From positions 1-64,000 of the forward strand of contig DJGX01000007.1 of assembly GCA_002432865.1 (NCBI GenBank): 64,000 nt of DNA, written 5' to 3'. The notes beneath the pieces are model-generated. The model was not told the DNA's origin, searched no databases, and saw only the letters and a list, made by a program, of their open reading frames with translations. Positions 41,371-51,664 of the stretch are shown here, one piece after another. A program made the position numbers and the translations under genes. This DNA comes from Cloacimonetes bacterium UBA5835. Lineage in GTDB: Bacteria; Cloacimonadota; Cloacimonadia; Cloacimonadales; Cloacimonadaceae. Each line of letters starts with the position of its first letter. Within the stretch, counting starts at the first letter, position 1.

Positions 41371-44190
41371 ATGAAGTTTATCAGTTATCCCTTATCTCAA
41401 AATCTGGACAGAATAGTTCAAGAACTGGCTAAGCCAAATAGTATTCTTGTTTTTCCCACTTTAATTGCTGCCCAAAGAGCTGAGCGCGAATATTTACGAA
41501 ATTGGGATCTTTCCCGGTGTAATTTTTATAGCGTGGAAGAATTGCGTTCTGCACTAATATTACCCCAATTGCCCATCGTGACAGATGAAAAAAGGCTACT
41601 GTGTCTGTATATGGTTATGGAAGAAAGTGAGCGTGATTTTTTTCATATCTATAGCTATTCCGACATAGTGGAATGGGGTAGGCGTTTTTTTGATTTCTTT
41701 GAAGAACTCTGTGTAGAATGCATTGAAATGGAAACTTTGGAACAACTACCTAATTCCGGAATTATGAGTATGCAGGAATGGCAGGAAAAATATCTGGAAA
41801 AGATTATAGCTATCCGTAATAACTACTTTCAATTTATTAGTTCTTTAGGTTTCAGCGATGCCATTTTTTATCTTAAATCCGAAAATATCATTGTGCCCTG
41901 GCAGGGCTGTGAGGTTATTTATATCAATCAATACTATTACAGTGCTCTGGAAAAACAGCAGATAGAAGCTCTTGAAGATGCTGGAAACCAGGTTACTATC
42001 GTTACTCACGGTTTGGAAATTTCAGGCGAAACAGATGACTGGAAAGTGCAGGATTTTGATTTGAAAAATGCCTGGAATTCGCTTGAGCGAAAACCTGTTA
42101 TAGAAATTTTAGAAACTGAGAATGAAACTCAGATGGCTCTGTCGTTCCTATCCTGGAATATGGATAATAATTGTCCTAACAGCGCTATTATAGATAGCAG
42201 TTTCCATCTAAAAAGTTACAGTCATTTCTTTCCTGAAGAACATTTTGCTAAACCGGATAATTATCCTTTTAGCGATGGAACTATCTATAAAATGCTATCT
42301 GCAATATATAAAGGGTTGAAAGCATCCAAAGAAAGCGATGGCTATCTTCCAGTAAGAATTCTGGCTAATTATATATCCGAGGATTGGTTTTGCCACTACT
42401 TTTTTGAGGAGAACAGTAATCTGGAAAGAGAGGATTATATCCAACAGCTGCGTTTGGAGCTTAGTGATATAATTAATAAAGATACTCTCTATGTAAATTG
42501 TGCTTTTTTCAATAACATTAATAAGCCGGTTTTACAATCTCTGGTGCTTCAGTATAATAACTTAATGAAAGCTTTTACAGAAGCGACAAATCTATCTGAA
42601 ATCTGCTCTCTAATTGATAGCCCTAAAGGTTTATGTCTAATTAAATTGCTGCAAGAACACGAAAAGCAGTATACAGATATTATTCCTGTTTTCTGGACAC
42701 AAATGGCCAACTTTATGGCTATAGAAAACTTGGGGTTAATAAACTCCTGGAAACAGATTTTTGAGGAAGACACCTTGGGAGAGAATTTACTGGATCTGCT
42801 GCTTAACTATCTAAAAAGTGCTAAGATAAGTATACAAAGGAATGAAAAGCTATCTCCTGAATGGGAAATAAGCAATCTACTGGATTCGCGTAATCGGGCT
42901 ATTACCAAAGTAGCTTTCTTTCAAATGATTGAAGGCATTGTTCCTTCCAATCCAACTCCCGTCTGGTTATTTAATGAGTCGCAACGGGCAAAACTGGGGT
43001 TGAAAACTTATAACGATGTTAGAAAATGGGAGCGTTATTATTTCTTCCGTCTTTTGCTATGTTCTGAGCAGGCAATTTGTTTAAGTTATGCAAATCAGGA
43101 ACGCGATATTAGCCCTAGTTCTTTTTTAGGAGAATTGGAAGAACTATTACAAAATGAAGATGTTAGTTTCTTGCAAAAAAAGATGGTGGGCGTTTCTTTA
43201 ACTGAAGTATATAGTGAGAATACTCCAGTTAAAACTATCCCTGAGCTTGAGAATAATGAATATTGCTGCGTGGAAAAATTGCCAGAGGAGGATTTCTTTA
43301 TCATTCCTTCCGATCCGATGACAGATTTTCCTAAAAGCAATATTCGTTTTAGTGCTTCAGCACTTATCCAGTTTATGAAAAATCCTTTTTTGTGGTATGT
43401 GGAAAACAAATGTAAACTCTATACACAAAATTGGGAAGCTGAAGAAACAATCAGCTATAAACTCTTCGGCAATATTATGCATAGCTATTTTTCTACAACT
43501 CTCTCAAAATTGATAGGTCGCCATATATCTACAGACGCTCTGGAAGCATTTTTTGGAAATAGTGCTAAATTGGAAGCTCAACTGCGAGAAGTGATTACTT
43601 CCGATAAACTTATTTACAAGATTCCCAAGAATTACAATGCGGAGTTCTTGGGAGATATTTTGGCCAAAAAATTAGCACAATCTCTTTACCTATTTTATAA
43701 AGACTGGCTGAAAAAACAGGTTGAATACCGCACTTTTGATCTATATCCAGAAACGGATGATGACTCAAACCAAGTGGTAGAATATAAAAAATTGGGCACT
43801 GTCTCATTCCAGGAAAGAGATTATTTACTTTATATCGGAGGTAGAGCAGACCTGCGTGTGGAACTGGATAATAAAGCAATAATTGTAGATTTTAAAACAG
43901 GCAGCCACGACTATCGGCAGCTCTGTATTTATGAGTGGTACTATTATCTTTTGGATGAGATTTTGCCAGCGGATAATGTTTCATCTCTATTTTGGAATAT
44001 ATTAGACCCCACTAAAAAAACGGAAGGTGTGAATGAAGAAAAACGGCAAAAACTGAAAGAGCAAATATTTGAACACTTTACCTATTGTTTGGCTAATGGC
44101 TATAGCACAATAACTAAAGTTTCTGATAGACAGCGTTTACAGTATATTACCCGTGCTGATCTACTCAGAGAAATAAGGGGCTTTGAATGA
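41371..44190 (+). CDS. AddB-like PD-(D/E)XK nuclease subunit
   Basis: A 939-residue protein resembling AddB of the AddAB recombinational repair nuclease. The N-terminus (ILVFPTLIAAQRAEREYL) is the decayed helicase start of AddB. The middle has the AddB-style VAFFQMIEGIVPSNPTP and LSYANQERDISPSSFLGELE motifs. The C-terminus carries a RecB-family nuclease (LFGNIMHSYF at about 700; GGRADLRVEL, then IIVDFKTGSHDYRQLCIYEW near 830-860, with the Asp and Lys of the active site). It acts with the helicase-nuclease encoded next, overlapping by 4 bp (ATGA). It processes double-strand breaks for RecA loading. Four iron-sulfur cysteines like those of Bacillus AddB are not clear. Confidence 0.75.
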   Translation: MKFISYPLSQNLDRIVQELAKPNSILVFPTLIAAQRAEREYLRNWDLSRCNFYSVEELRSALILPQLPIVTDEKRLLCLYMVMEESERDFFHIYSYSDIVEWGRRFFDFFEELCVECIEMETLEQLPNSGIMSMQEWQEKYLEKIIAIRNNYFQFISSLGFSDAIFYLKSENIIVPWQGCEVIYINQYYYSALEKQQIEALEDAGNQVTIVTHGLEISGETDDWKVQDFDLKNAWNSLERKPVIEILETENETQMALSFLSWNMDNNCPNSAIIDSSFHLKSYSHFFPEEHFAKPDNYPFSDGTIYKMLSAIYKGLKASKESDGYLPVRILANYISEDWFCHYFFEENSNLEREDYIQQLRLELSDIINKDTLYVNCAFFNNINKPVLQSLVLQYNNLMKAFTEATNLSEICSLIDSPKGLCLIKLLQEHEKQYTDIIPVFWTQMANFMAIENLGLINSWKQIFEEDTLGENLLDLLLNYLKSAKISIQRNEKLSPEWEISNLLDSRNRAITKVAFFQMIEGIVPSNPTPVWLFNESQRAKLGLKTYNDVRKWERYYFFRLLLCSEQAICLSYANQERDISPSSFLGELEELLQNEDVSFLQKKMVGVSLTEVYSENTPVKTIPELENNEYCCVEKLPEEDFFIIPSDPMTDFPKSNIRFSASALIQFMKNPFLWYVENKCKLYTQNWEAEETISYKLFGNIMHSYFSTTLSKLIGRHISTDALEAFFGNSAKLEAQLREVITSDKLIYKIPKNYNAEFLGDILAKKLAQSLYLFYKDWLKKQVEYRTFDLYPETDDDSNQVVEYKKLGTVSFQERDYLLYIGGRADLRVELDNKAIIVDFKTGSHDYRQLCIYEWYYYLLDEILPADNVSSLFWNILDPTKKTEGVNEEKRQKLKEQIFEHFTYCLANGYSTITKVSDRQRLQYITRADLLREIRGFE

Positions 44191-47100
44191 TTGAAAATAA
44201 CTGCCGAATAATTTGTGCCAGTGCTGGAACTGGAAAAACCTATCGTCTCTCTTTAGAATATCTTGCGCTAATCCTGAAATATTATGGAAAAAGCGAATTC
44301 TCTTTAGATAATATCCTGGTTCTAACTTTCACTCGTAAGGCAACTGCTGAAATCAGAGAACGGATTATTAAGCATTTGGAATTGCTACTCTCTGATAATG
44401 TAGAAGATATGGATGAACAAAATATATTGCTGAATAATTTGCGAGAACTGATGGAGGAAAGATTTGTCCCTTTAAGTGAAATAGAAAAAAATATGCTACT
44501 GAGTGCCCGCAAAGAACTAATCTGCGATCAAAGCCATTTACAAGTGATGACTATTGATTCTTACACTGGACAAATTTTTAGAAATATTGTGCGTCCTATT
44601 TGTAATATAGAACACTATGATATTGATACCGAAGCGATTATTAAAATAATGCCGTTATTGTTTAAACATCTAATGAAACCCATATTCCGCGAAAGCTTAC
44701 AAGATTTATTAAGCAAGAAAGTTAGCCGCTCATTGGATGATTATACTTCCTTCTTCCGTTCTTTAATTGAACAGCGGTGGCTATATTATCTAATTACCAA
44801 GCGAAAATCTACCCGGGATAGTTCCTCAAATGGAATATTGATGAATTTAGATCCCGATGCCGATAGCACAGAATATTATGGGAACTTCCTGAATGCTATG
44901 CAGGAACTTATTCAGATAGTGGTAAATATTTGTGCTGAAAAAAACGAAGCCTCCTTGGCAGATTATTTTAACAAGGAATTCAAACAACTGGTGAACATAG
45001 AATCCAATACAATTAATGCTATATATATAATGGATAATTTGAAACGCTTGGATTTAGATGCCGCAGAAAAACTACTTACAATTCTGGATAAAAGCAATAT
45101 CTGGAACAAGCAGAAAATCAGTGCTAAAAAATATACTGTAGAAAATACTGAACTGCAAAATGCGCAAGATATGGCGAAACTCTTTTTGGCGGATTATTTG
45201 ATCCTGAAACTATATATTCCCGAACAAAAGCAAATTTTGGGAATTTGGAGTGATGTTCTGAAAGAATACGATCGACTAATCTACCGCTATAAAAATCTTA
45301 CCTATAATGATATAACCTGGTTAACTTTTGAAGCCCTTTTCAGCAATGAACCCCCTTTTCTAAATCCTCAAAGTGCTGATTCCGCTACTGAATTTTATCA
45401 GTTTTTAACCCATAGAACTCGTTTCCTGTTGATTGATGAATTTCAAGATACCTCCCTTATTCAATTTAATGTGCTAAAACCAATTATTGAAGAAATCACT
45501 GCTGGAGAAGGTTCTAAACCCTTTGGCGGCGTAATTGTTGTCGGTGATGAAAAACAATCTATCTTTGGCTGGAGAGGAGGTGAACGCGATTTATTGCTAA
45601 ATTTGAAAGATATTTTTCCTGCCCTGAAAGAAGTGAAAATGGAATCCTTAAAACAAAGCTTTCGCTGTGGACCTACTTTGATGGAATTTATTAATCAGGT
45701 GTTTAGTAATAGCGCTCTACATCAGCTTTTACAAGAAAAAGAGATGCAATGGAATTATGCCCGAATTGAAAGTCAGGAATACAAAAAAGAAGAAGGCTCG
45801 GAAATTGAATTCTGCCTGCGCAATTTATCGAAAAGTGCCGATAATACCAATAAAGAAAAAGATATTTATCAAGATTTTATCGAATGTATGGTTATGCCTG
45901 CGCTGAGAAAAGATGAAACCGGTTCAATCGCTATTTTATGCAGAACCAATAATGAGCTTACCAAAATTCAACATGTTTTAGATGAATATAAAATTACCAG
46001 TTTATATCAACCCAATAGTTCTATTATTGAACATCACTATGTTGCTCCATTACTTTCATGGCTGCGTTTTCAGGCTTGGGGTGATTGGATGGATTTTATT
46101 GCTTTTCTGCGTTCGGATTATGTGTTAATCAATACCAAGGTACTAAAACAAACTTTGGCTATTATCGCTCGAACTCTGGAATTGCAAAAGGAATGGGAAA
46201 AGCCAATCCTACCGGATTTTTCTGCTTTACCTATAATAAATACTCTATTCCAACTGTCCTTGCAACAACAGGGGAAAAAAGCTACCGAAATATGCAGAGA
46301 TTTGATTGACTTCTGTTTGCCTTCCAAACAACTAAGTGAACGAGATTATCTAAATCTGCAACGCTTTCTGGATATTTTGGCTACCCGTATGTTGACTGAT
46401 CCCGAAAAAGGAACTTCCTTTCCTGACTTGCTTGCCTACTTTAATGAAAATGCTAATTCTGAGAATTTTCAACAAGTATCCGTAAATATCAGCGACAGCT
46501 TACAATTGCTTACCTTCCATAAATCCAAAGGATTGCAGTTCAAAAGAGTTTTCGTTTTTTATAATTTTTACGGTAAACATAGAGACACCAGCGATACTAT
46601 ATCCTGGGCTTTAAGCTATGAAGATAAAACCTTTAATAAAATCAGGGATTACGGAATAAGTTTGCACTACCAGAAAATAATGAAACTATCAAGCTATGCA
46701 CCTCTCTATCTACAAGAACAAAAAAGAGAACAATTGGAAGAAATGAATAATCTTTATGTGGCTATCACCCGCGCTGAACAAAAATTGCACTTATATTTTG
46801 GCTTTCAATATAAAGAAGGTTGGGATGCCTATTACGATAAATATAAAAGTGAGAGCTTACCGGTCGCTATTTGCAATGCTGTTCAGGAAATCTTTATGAA
46901 ATCTACTCCCGATGAACGCGGTGTTTATGTCCAAAAAAGTATGTTTGAACTATGCGAGAAGGATAAAACGGAAAAATCCGAAAGAAGCAAAGCCATAAGA
47001 GAGCAAATCAATTCTTCCATAAAAATCTGTCATCATAGACCTTTTGATCCTGCAAACTATCTTCCTGCAGAAGTTCCAGATATAAAAGACCTGAAAAAAT

Positions 47101-47528
47101 ATTATCTAATTGAGCGCCCTAACCTGATTGGAGATTTACTGCATTTTTATATGTCCTTTATTATTCGTAATGAGCTAAAAGAACATCAGTATGCATTGTA
47201 TAGATGCCTAAACCGCTATGGAGCAATCTTTACAGGTTCTCAAATAGATAATTTTGCTGCCCGCTGTAAACAAGTCTGTGAACATAATCCTTATCTATTT
47301 ACTACCAGATGGAATGAGATTTTTACAGAACAGGAAATTGTGGAGAATAGTAAAATATTCAGAATAGATCGGTTGATGATTAATACTGCTGAAAAAGAAT
47401 CACTGATTATAGATTATAAAAGCGGAGATATACACGATCCAAAGCAGCTTATAAATTATAAAAACGCTCTGCTGAAGTTGCCTGCCTTACAAAATTACCA
47501 GATTGATACTAAAATAGTACCCCTATAA
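44187..47528 (+). CDS. AddA-like UvrD-family helicase-nuclease
   Basis: A 1113-residue superfamily 1 helicase with a C-terminal nuclease. Motifs seen are Walker A ASAGTGKT (11-18), LTFTRKATAEIRERI, LLIDEFQDTS (Walker B), VGDEKQSIFGWRGGE (motif III), QSFRCGP (motif IV), LLTFHKSKGLQFKRVFV (motif V), LYVAITRAEQKLHLYF (motif VI) and a C-terminal RecB-type nuclease core (FRIDRLMI, LIIDYKSGDIHDPKQLINYK). It pairs with the upstream AddB-like protein as the motor and second nuclease. RecB is an alternative, but no recC or recD is near and the AddB-like partner argues for AddA. Confidence 0.88.
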   Translation: MIENNCRIICASAGTGKTYRLSLEYLALILKYYGKSEFSLDNILVLTFTRKATAEIRERIIKHLELLLSDNVEDMDEQNILLNNLRELMEERFVPLSEIEKNMLLSARKELICDQSHLQVMTIDSYTGQIFRNIVRPICNIEHYDIDTEAIIKIMPLLFKHLMKPIFRESLQDLLSKKVSRSLDDYTSFFRSLIEQRWLYYLITKRKSTRDSSSNGILMNLDPDADSTEYYGNFLNAMQELIQIVVNICAEKNEASLADYFNKEFKQLVNIESNTINAIYIMDNLKRLDLDAAEKLLTILDKSNIWNKQKISAKKYTVENTELQNAQDMAKLFLADYLILKLYIPEQKQILGIWSDVLKEYDRLIYRYKNLTYNDITWLTFEALFSNEPPFLNPQSADSATEFYQFLTHRTRFLLIDEFQDTSLIQFNVLKPIIEEITAGEGSKPFGGVIVVGDEKQSIFGWRGGERDLLLNLKDIFPALKEVKMESLKQSFRCGPTLMEFINQVFSNSALHQLLQEKEMQWNYARIESQEYKKEEGSEIEFCLRNLSKSADNTNKEKDIYQDFIECMVMPALRKDETGSIAILCRTNNELTKIQHVLDEYKITSLYQPNSSIIEHHYVAPLLSWLRFQAWGDWMDFIAFLRSDYVLINTKVLKQTLAIIARTLELQKEWEKPILPDFSALPIINTLFQLSLQQQGKKATEICRDLIDFCLPSKQLSERDYLNLQRFLDILATRMLTDPEKGTSFPDLLAYFNENANSENFQQVSVNISDSLQLLTFHKSKGLQFKRVFVFYNFYGKHRDTSDTISWALSYEDKTFNKIRDYGISLHYQKIMKLSSYAPLYLQEQKREQLEEMNNLYVAITRAEQKLHLYFGFQYKEGWDAYYDKYKSESLPVAICNAVQEIFMKSTPDERGVYVQKSMFELCEKDKTEKSERSKAIREQINSSIKICHHRPFDPANYLPAEVPDIKDLKKYYLIERPNLIGDLLHFYMSFIIRNELKEHQYALYRCLNRYGAIFTGSQIDNFAARCKQVCEHNPYLFTTRWNEIFTEQEIVENSKIFRIDRLMINTAEKESLIIDYKSGDIHDPKQLINYKNALLKLPALQNYQIDTKIVPL

Positions 47529-47753
47529 TTGTAAAGTGTCAACACTGCTGAAATAGCTTATAATATCTCTGTTAATCCTATGTACCAGATAAAATACAGC
47601 AAGATAAAGAAATTGTATCGTTGGCTGTGAGTAGATGAGGACATCAACCGTCCCGGGAAATGGCCTCTGCTGACTCTTTTAAACAAAAGTATTGACTAAA
47701 TCTGCAAGTTTATAGAAAAGGATAAATTAGTATAATTACCTAAAGGAAAAGCA

Positions 47754-48020
47754 ATGCTAAAAGCGAAAATTTATGTGAAACTAAAAGCCAGCGTTCTTGA
47801 TCCACAAGGCAAAGCTGTTACCAATTCCCTACATAATTTGGGTTTTACAGATGTCTTGGAAACCCGAATCAGCAAATATATAGAAATGAATTTTACAAGT
47901 GACGATAGGGAAAAGGTGAGCCAGGAAGTAGAATATATTTGTAATAGCCTGTTAGCTAATCCTAACACTGAAGTATATCAATATGAGATAGTTCCGTTGG
48001 AGCAAAATCTTGAGAATTAG
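47754..48020 (+). CDS. purS: Phosphoribosylformylglycinamidine synthase, PurS subunit
   Basis: An 88-residue PurS, the small dimeric subunit that bridges PurL and PurQ. The YVKLKASVLDPQGKAVTNSL start and the LGFTDVLETRISKYIEM segment are diagnostic, and the length is normal. AAAGGAAAAGC precedes the ATG. purQ begins inside its last codons. A small-type PurL must be encoded elsewhere, as it is not in the window. Confidence 0.92.
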   Translation: MLKAKIYVKLKASVLDPQGKAVTNSLHNLGFTDVLETRISKYIEMNFTSDDREKVSQEVEYICNSLLANPNTEVYQYEIVPLEQNLEN

Positions 48021-48696
48021 TGTTGTAACATTTCCCGGCTCTAATTGTGATTACGATGCCTATAGAGTCTGCCTTAGCAGAGGTCACCAAACAAAACTCA
48101 TTTGGCATAAGGATACAGACTTGGCTAATCCTGATTTGGTTATTCTTCCAGGGGGCTTTTCGTATGGAGATTATCTTCGTGGGGGAGCTCTGGCAAGGTT
48201 TTCTCCTATTGTGAATGAAGTTATTTCTTTTGCTAAGAAAGGTGGTTTATTGCTTGGTATTTGTAACGGCTTTCAGATTTTAACGGAATGTGGTTTACTG
48301 CCAGGAACATTATTAATGAACGAATCTTTACTATTTATCTGTAAACATCAATATATCCGGGTGGAAACTGAGGCCAGTCCTTTCACCCAAAGTATTGGCA
48401 AAGGAAAAGTTCTGGATGTTCCTATAGCTCACAAGGAAGGGAATTTCTATACAGATTCTGTAACTTTAAAGCAATTACAAGATAATAATCAAATAATTTT
48501 CCGCTATTGCGATAAGCAAGGTGAGATCAATTTACAAAGTAATCCCAATGGCTCATTAGATAATATAGCCGGAATTTGCAACCCGCAGAGAAATATTCTA
48601 GGGATGATGCCTCATCCGGAAAGATCAGCTACCGATACCGTTCCGACTCAAGATGGAAGGTGGATTTTTGAAGCAATTGAAAAAGCTCTGGAATAA
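48010..48696 (+). CDS. purQ: Phosphoribosylformylglycinamidine synthase, glutaminase subunit PurQ
   Basis: A 228-residue class I glutamine amidotransferase that supplies ammonia to PurL. The nucleophile is in GICNGFQIL and the His/Glu pair in MPHPERS. N-terminal VVTFPGSNCDYDAYR and GGFSYGDYLRGGALA are PurQ hallmarks. It starts with TTG at 48010, overlapping purS by 11 bp, with GGAG eight bases before. It overlaps comF downstream. Confidence 0.92.
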   Translation: MRISVVTFPGSNCDYDAYRVCLSRGHQTKLIWHKDTDLANPDLVILPGGFSYGDYLRGGALARFSPIVNEVISFAKKGGLLLGICNGFQILTECGLLPGTLLMNESLLFICKHQYIRVETEASPFTQSIGKGKVLDVPIAHKEGNFYTDSVTLKQLQDNNQIIFRYCDKQGEINLQSNPNGSLDNIAGICNPQRNILGMMPHPERSATDTVPTQDGRWIFEAIEKALE

Positions 48697-49375
48697 TTTT
48701 CTGGAACTAATTGTTCCTCCTGCATGTTTAGTCTGCGGAAATAGAATTGAAGACCGCACTCAGGTTATTTGTGAATTTTGCGAAGCCAAGCTTTCTTTAA
48801 TAGGAGAAGGAACCTGTCCTGTTTGTGGTAGCGAAAACAAAGAACTACCCTGTGAGGTCTGTTTGGAGGGTCAATTTGAATTTGATTCTGCACGCTCCAT
48901 ATTTCGTTATATAGGTCCTATACGAGAACTGATTCACATTTTGAAATATGAGGGCTATACTTATCCTGCCGGTTATTTTGCTTTACCGATAGCGGAATTA
49001 ATAGAATCTGAACCAAGCTTAAAGAATCACGATTATATATGTGCGGTTCCTTTGCATAGAGTTAGAAAAAGGGAACGCGGTTATAATCAAACCGATTTGA
49101 TTGCTTATGCTGTTTCGAAACTGATTTGTATGCCCTATTTGAATCCTGTTACAAGAAGAATAAACACTTTTAGCCAAACTCTGCTCTCCAAGGAACATAG
49201 AATTGCAAATTTAAGCGGTGCTTTCACCGTTAAACATAAAGACCAGGTAACTGGTAAAAAAATCATTCTGATAGATGATGTTTTTACCACTGGCAGTACT
49301 TTAAATGAAATAGCTAAAACCCTGCGTGCTGCAGGGGCTAAAAAAATAAGCACGATTACTGTTGCCCGAGCTTGA
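48668..49375 (+). CDS. comF: ComF-family phosphoribosyltransferase-like protein
   Basis: A 235-residue ComF/GntX-type protein. An N-terminal zinc-ribbon-like region has paired cysteines (CLVCGNRIED, CEFC, CPVCG, CEVC), and a C-terminal type I PRTase domain has the PRPP loop IILIDDVFTTGSTLNE. ComF proteins take part in DNA uptake in naturally competent bacteria; many others are of unknown role. The start is likely the TTG at 48668, with GGTGG before it; an ATG at 48653 overlaps that site. The gene begins inside purQ and is part of the same transcript. No other competence genes are nearby apart from cinA at 55 kb. Confidence 0.82.
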   Translation: MKQLKKLWNNFLELIVPPACLVCGNRIEDRTQVICEFCEAKLSLIGEGTCPVCGSENKELPCEVCLEGQFEFDSARSIFRYIGPIRELIHILKYEGYTYPAGYFALPIAELIESEPSLKNHDYICAVPLHRVRKRERGYNQTDLIAYAVSKLICMPYLNPVTRRINTFSQTLLSKEHRIANLSGAFTVKHKDQVTGKKIILIDDVFTTGSTLNEIAKTLRAAGAKKISTITVARA

Positions 49376-49377
49376 AG

Positions 49378-49767
49378 ATGAATAAAGAATACTTGGAAAT
49401 CCGACCGGAAACTTCAGAAAGCGAAATTAACGAGATGATTGAAAAAGTAGCAAAATTCATAGCTGAACGACATTTGGCTCCAGCAGGAATAATGTTTTTT
49501 GAATCTATCCGTCCTTTACACGGAATTGGCAGTCAAGCGCTATTTATGATTTTACCTATAGCGGAGATTATTTTCGATTCCCGAAAGTACCAACAATTTG
49601 CTATAATGATGGAAGACGAAAAAAACTTGAAAAAACTGATCAGTCGTATGGATGAACTGGATGAAGAATATAATAGAGAACGCAGAAAAGAAAATCGATT
49701 GAAAAGACAGCATCGAAAAGCCAAAAGGAAAGCATTCTTTAGAAAAATATTTAAAACCAAAAAATAA
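49378..49767 (+). CDS. Small basic coiled-coil protein of unknown function
   Basis: A protein of about 129 residues that I cannot assign to a named family. The N-terminal third is acidic (EIRPETSESEINEMIEKVAK). A compact hydrophobic core follows (PAGIMFFESIRPLHGIGSQA, LFMILPIAEIIFD). The C-terminal half is a predicted coiled coil ending in a strongly basic tail rich in Arg and Lys, suggesting contact with nucleic acid or a membrane surface. The core does not look like a classical transmembrane helix. The ATG at 49378 lies 3 bp after comF; a TTG at 49372 overlapping the comF stop is an alternative. It directly precedes the MutL/GlmL-like gene and may be part of one functional unit with it. Confidence 0.75.
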   Translation: MNKEYLEIRPETSESEINEMIEKVAKFIAERHLAPAGIMFFESIRPLHGIGSQALFMILPIAEIIFDSRKYQQFAIMMEDEKNLKKLISRMDELDEEYNRERRKENRLKRQHRKAKRKAFFRKIFKTKK

Positions 49768-49792
49768 AATTGCTTGAATAAGTGGAGGATAT

Positions 49793-51655
49793 ATGCAATA
49801 CGATGAAAAACGCCTTACACGTATTGTTGCAACTGATTGTGGCAGCACTACCACCAAGGCAATATTAATCGAATGGGTGGATGGAGAATTTCGTCAAACC
49901 CTTCGCGGTGAAGCACCTACTACTGTAGAAGCACCCTTAAATGATGTTACCAAAGGTGTTATCAACGCTACCCAAGAACTGGAGGAATTAGCACGCCTAA
50001 AATATCATAATCCCAATATTAAGTTTATGGAAAATGGGGAATTTGTTATTCCGCGCAAAGGGGATGTAGGTGTAGATGCTTATGTATCAACTTCTTCTGC
50101 TGGAGGTGGATTACAAATGATGGTTACTGGTGTGGTTGCTGCTATGACAGGAGAAAGTGCAGAAAGAGCAGCTTTGGGAGCAGGGGCAATTGTTATGGAC
50201 CTCATTGCCAGCAACGATAGAAGAATGAACTATGAAAAAATTGAACGAATCCGTCAACTTAGGCCAGATATGATTTTAATGGCTGGAGGTGAAGATGGAG
50301 GCACTGTAAAACATGTTGTAGAAATGGCAGAACTTGTAGCCAGTGCAGATCCTAAACCTCGTTTGGGTTCCGGTTATAAACTACCTGTTATTTATGCTGG
50401 AAATAAAGATGCCCGCGAAGAAATTATTAAAACTCTGGGCGAGAAAGTAGACCTGATAATTACCGATAATATTCGTCCCAAACTGGAAATTGAAAACCTC
50501 CTGCCAGCAAGGGAAAAGATTCATGACCTATTTATGGAACATGTTATGAAACAAGCACCTGGCTATAATAAACTGATGGAATGGACTATAGGCCCTGAAC
50601 ATGAACAAGTTCCTATTATGCCTACTCCAGCCGCAGTTGGAAATATTATGCAAGCAATAGCTAAAGAAGAACAAATTGAAGTTTTAGGAGTTGATATTGG
50701 AGGAGCTACAACCGATATCTTTAGCGTTTTCACTAAAGATTTTGTTTTCAATCGTACCGTTAGTGCTAATTTGGGAATGAGTTATAGCATTTCCAATGTT
50801 CTGGCGTCAGCAGGATTGGATAATATTATGCGCTGGGTTCCTTTTGATATTAACGAAAATGAATTGCGCAATATGATTAAAAATAAAATGATCCGTCCAA
50901 CAACTGTTCCTTCTTTGTTGGAAGAACTAGTTTTGGAACAGGCAATAGCTAAAGAAGCATTACGTTTGGCTTTTGAACAACATAAATCCTTTGCCAGTTC
51001 ACTGAAAGGTATGCAGAAACAGCGTGATATTTCTGAAGCATTCAGCCAATCCCTTTCCGGAGAAACCATTGTTAATATGCTTACTTTAGACCTTTTAGTA
51101 GGTAGTGGAGGAGTTTTATCTCATGCTCCTCGCAGAAATCAGACCGTGATGATGTTAATTGATGCTTTTCTACCAGAAGGAATTACTCGTCTTTCTGTAG
51201 ACAGCATTTTTATGATGCCTCATCTGGGTGTGCTTTCCGAGATTAGTACCAAAGCAGCTACTGAGGTTTTTAACAAAGATTGTATGGTTTATTTAGGAAC
51301 TTGTGTTGCCCCTGTAGGGAAAGGGAAAATTGGTAAACCAGCACTTTATGCCAAATTAGAACTTCCTGATGGCTCGGTTTTTGAAGAAGATATACCCTTT
51401 GGTGAAATCCGTTTAATACCCTGTGAAGTTGGTCAAAAGGCAAAAGCGACTCTTAAAACCCACAAGGGCTTGATTTTAGACCAAGATAAGAAAAAAGAAA
51501 TTACCGTTGATCTTCACGGTGGAATAGTTGGAATCGTGATAGATACACGAGGACGTCAGCCATTTGTTCTTCCCACCGAAAAATCAGAACGCATTGCTGC
51601 TCTGAAAAAGTGGATGAAAGAATTGAAAGCATACCCTGAACATATCTTAGTATAG
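49793..51655 (+). CDS. MutL/GlmL-like ASKHA-fold protein, extended form
   Basis: A 620-residue protein related to the glutamate-mutase-associated MutL/GlmL family of ASKHA ATPases. Phosphate-1 ATDCGSTTTKAILIE (about 12-26) and phosphate-2 VLGVDIGGATTDIFSVF (about 300-316) are visible. A Gly-rich adenosine-type segment (LLVGSGGVLSHAP) and the ILMAGGEDGGTVKHVVEMAE region also match the family. GlmL is about 460 residues; this form carries an extra C-terminal domain of about 150 residues (LPDGSVFEEDIPFGEIRLIP onwards). No glutamate mutase subunits are in the window, so reactivation of a B12 mutase is only one possibility. GGAGG precedes the ATG. It is 25 bp after the small coiled-coil gene and 9 bp before the next gene. 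Confidence 0.8.
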   Translation: MQYDEKRLTRIVATDCGSTTTKAILIEWVDGEFRQTLRGEAPTTVEAPLNDVTKGVINATQELEELARLKYHNPNIKFMENGEFVIPRKGDVGVDAYVSTSSAGGGLQMMVTGVVAAMTGESAERAALGAGAIVMDLIASNDRRMNYEKIERIRQLRPDMILMAGGEDGGTVKHVVEMAELVASADPKPRLGSGYKLPVIYAGNKDAREEIIKTLGEKVDLIITDNIRPKLEIENLLPAREKIHDLFMEHVMKQAPGYNKLMEWTIGPEHEQVPIMPTPAAVGNIMQAIAKEEQIEVLGVDIGGATTDIFSVFTKDFVFNRTVSANLGMSYSISNVLASAGLDNIMRWVPFDINENELRNMIKNKMIRPTTVPSLLEELVLEQAIAKEALRLAFEQHKSFASSLKGMQKQRDISEAFSQSLSGETIVNMLTLDLLVGSGGVLSHAPRRNQTVMMLIDAFLPEGITRLSVDSIFMMPHLGVLSEISTKAATEVFNKDCMVYLGTCVAPVGKGKIGKPALYAKLELPDGSVFEEDIPFGEIRLIPCEVGQKAKATLKTHKGLILDQDKKKEITVDLHGGIVGIVIDTRGRQPFVLPTEKSERIAALKKWMKELKAYPEHILV

Positions 51656-51664
51656 GAGGAAAAA

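Noticed and set aside
49793..51655. DNA mismatch repair MutL
   Set aside because: The ASKHA motifs (phosphate-1 and phosphate-2) and the absence of GHKL ATPase motifs show it belongs to the glutamate-mutase MutL/GlmL family, not to mismatch repair.
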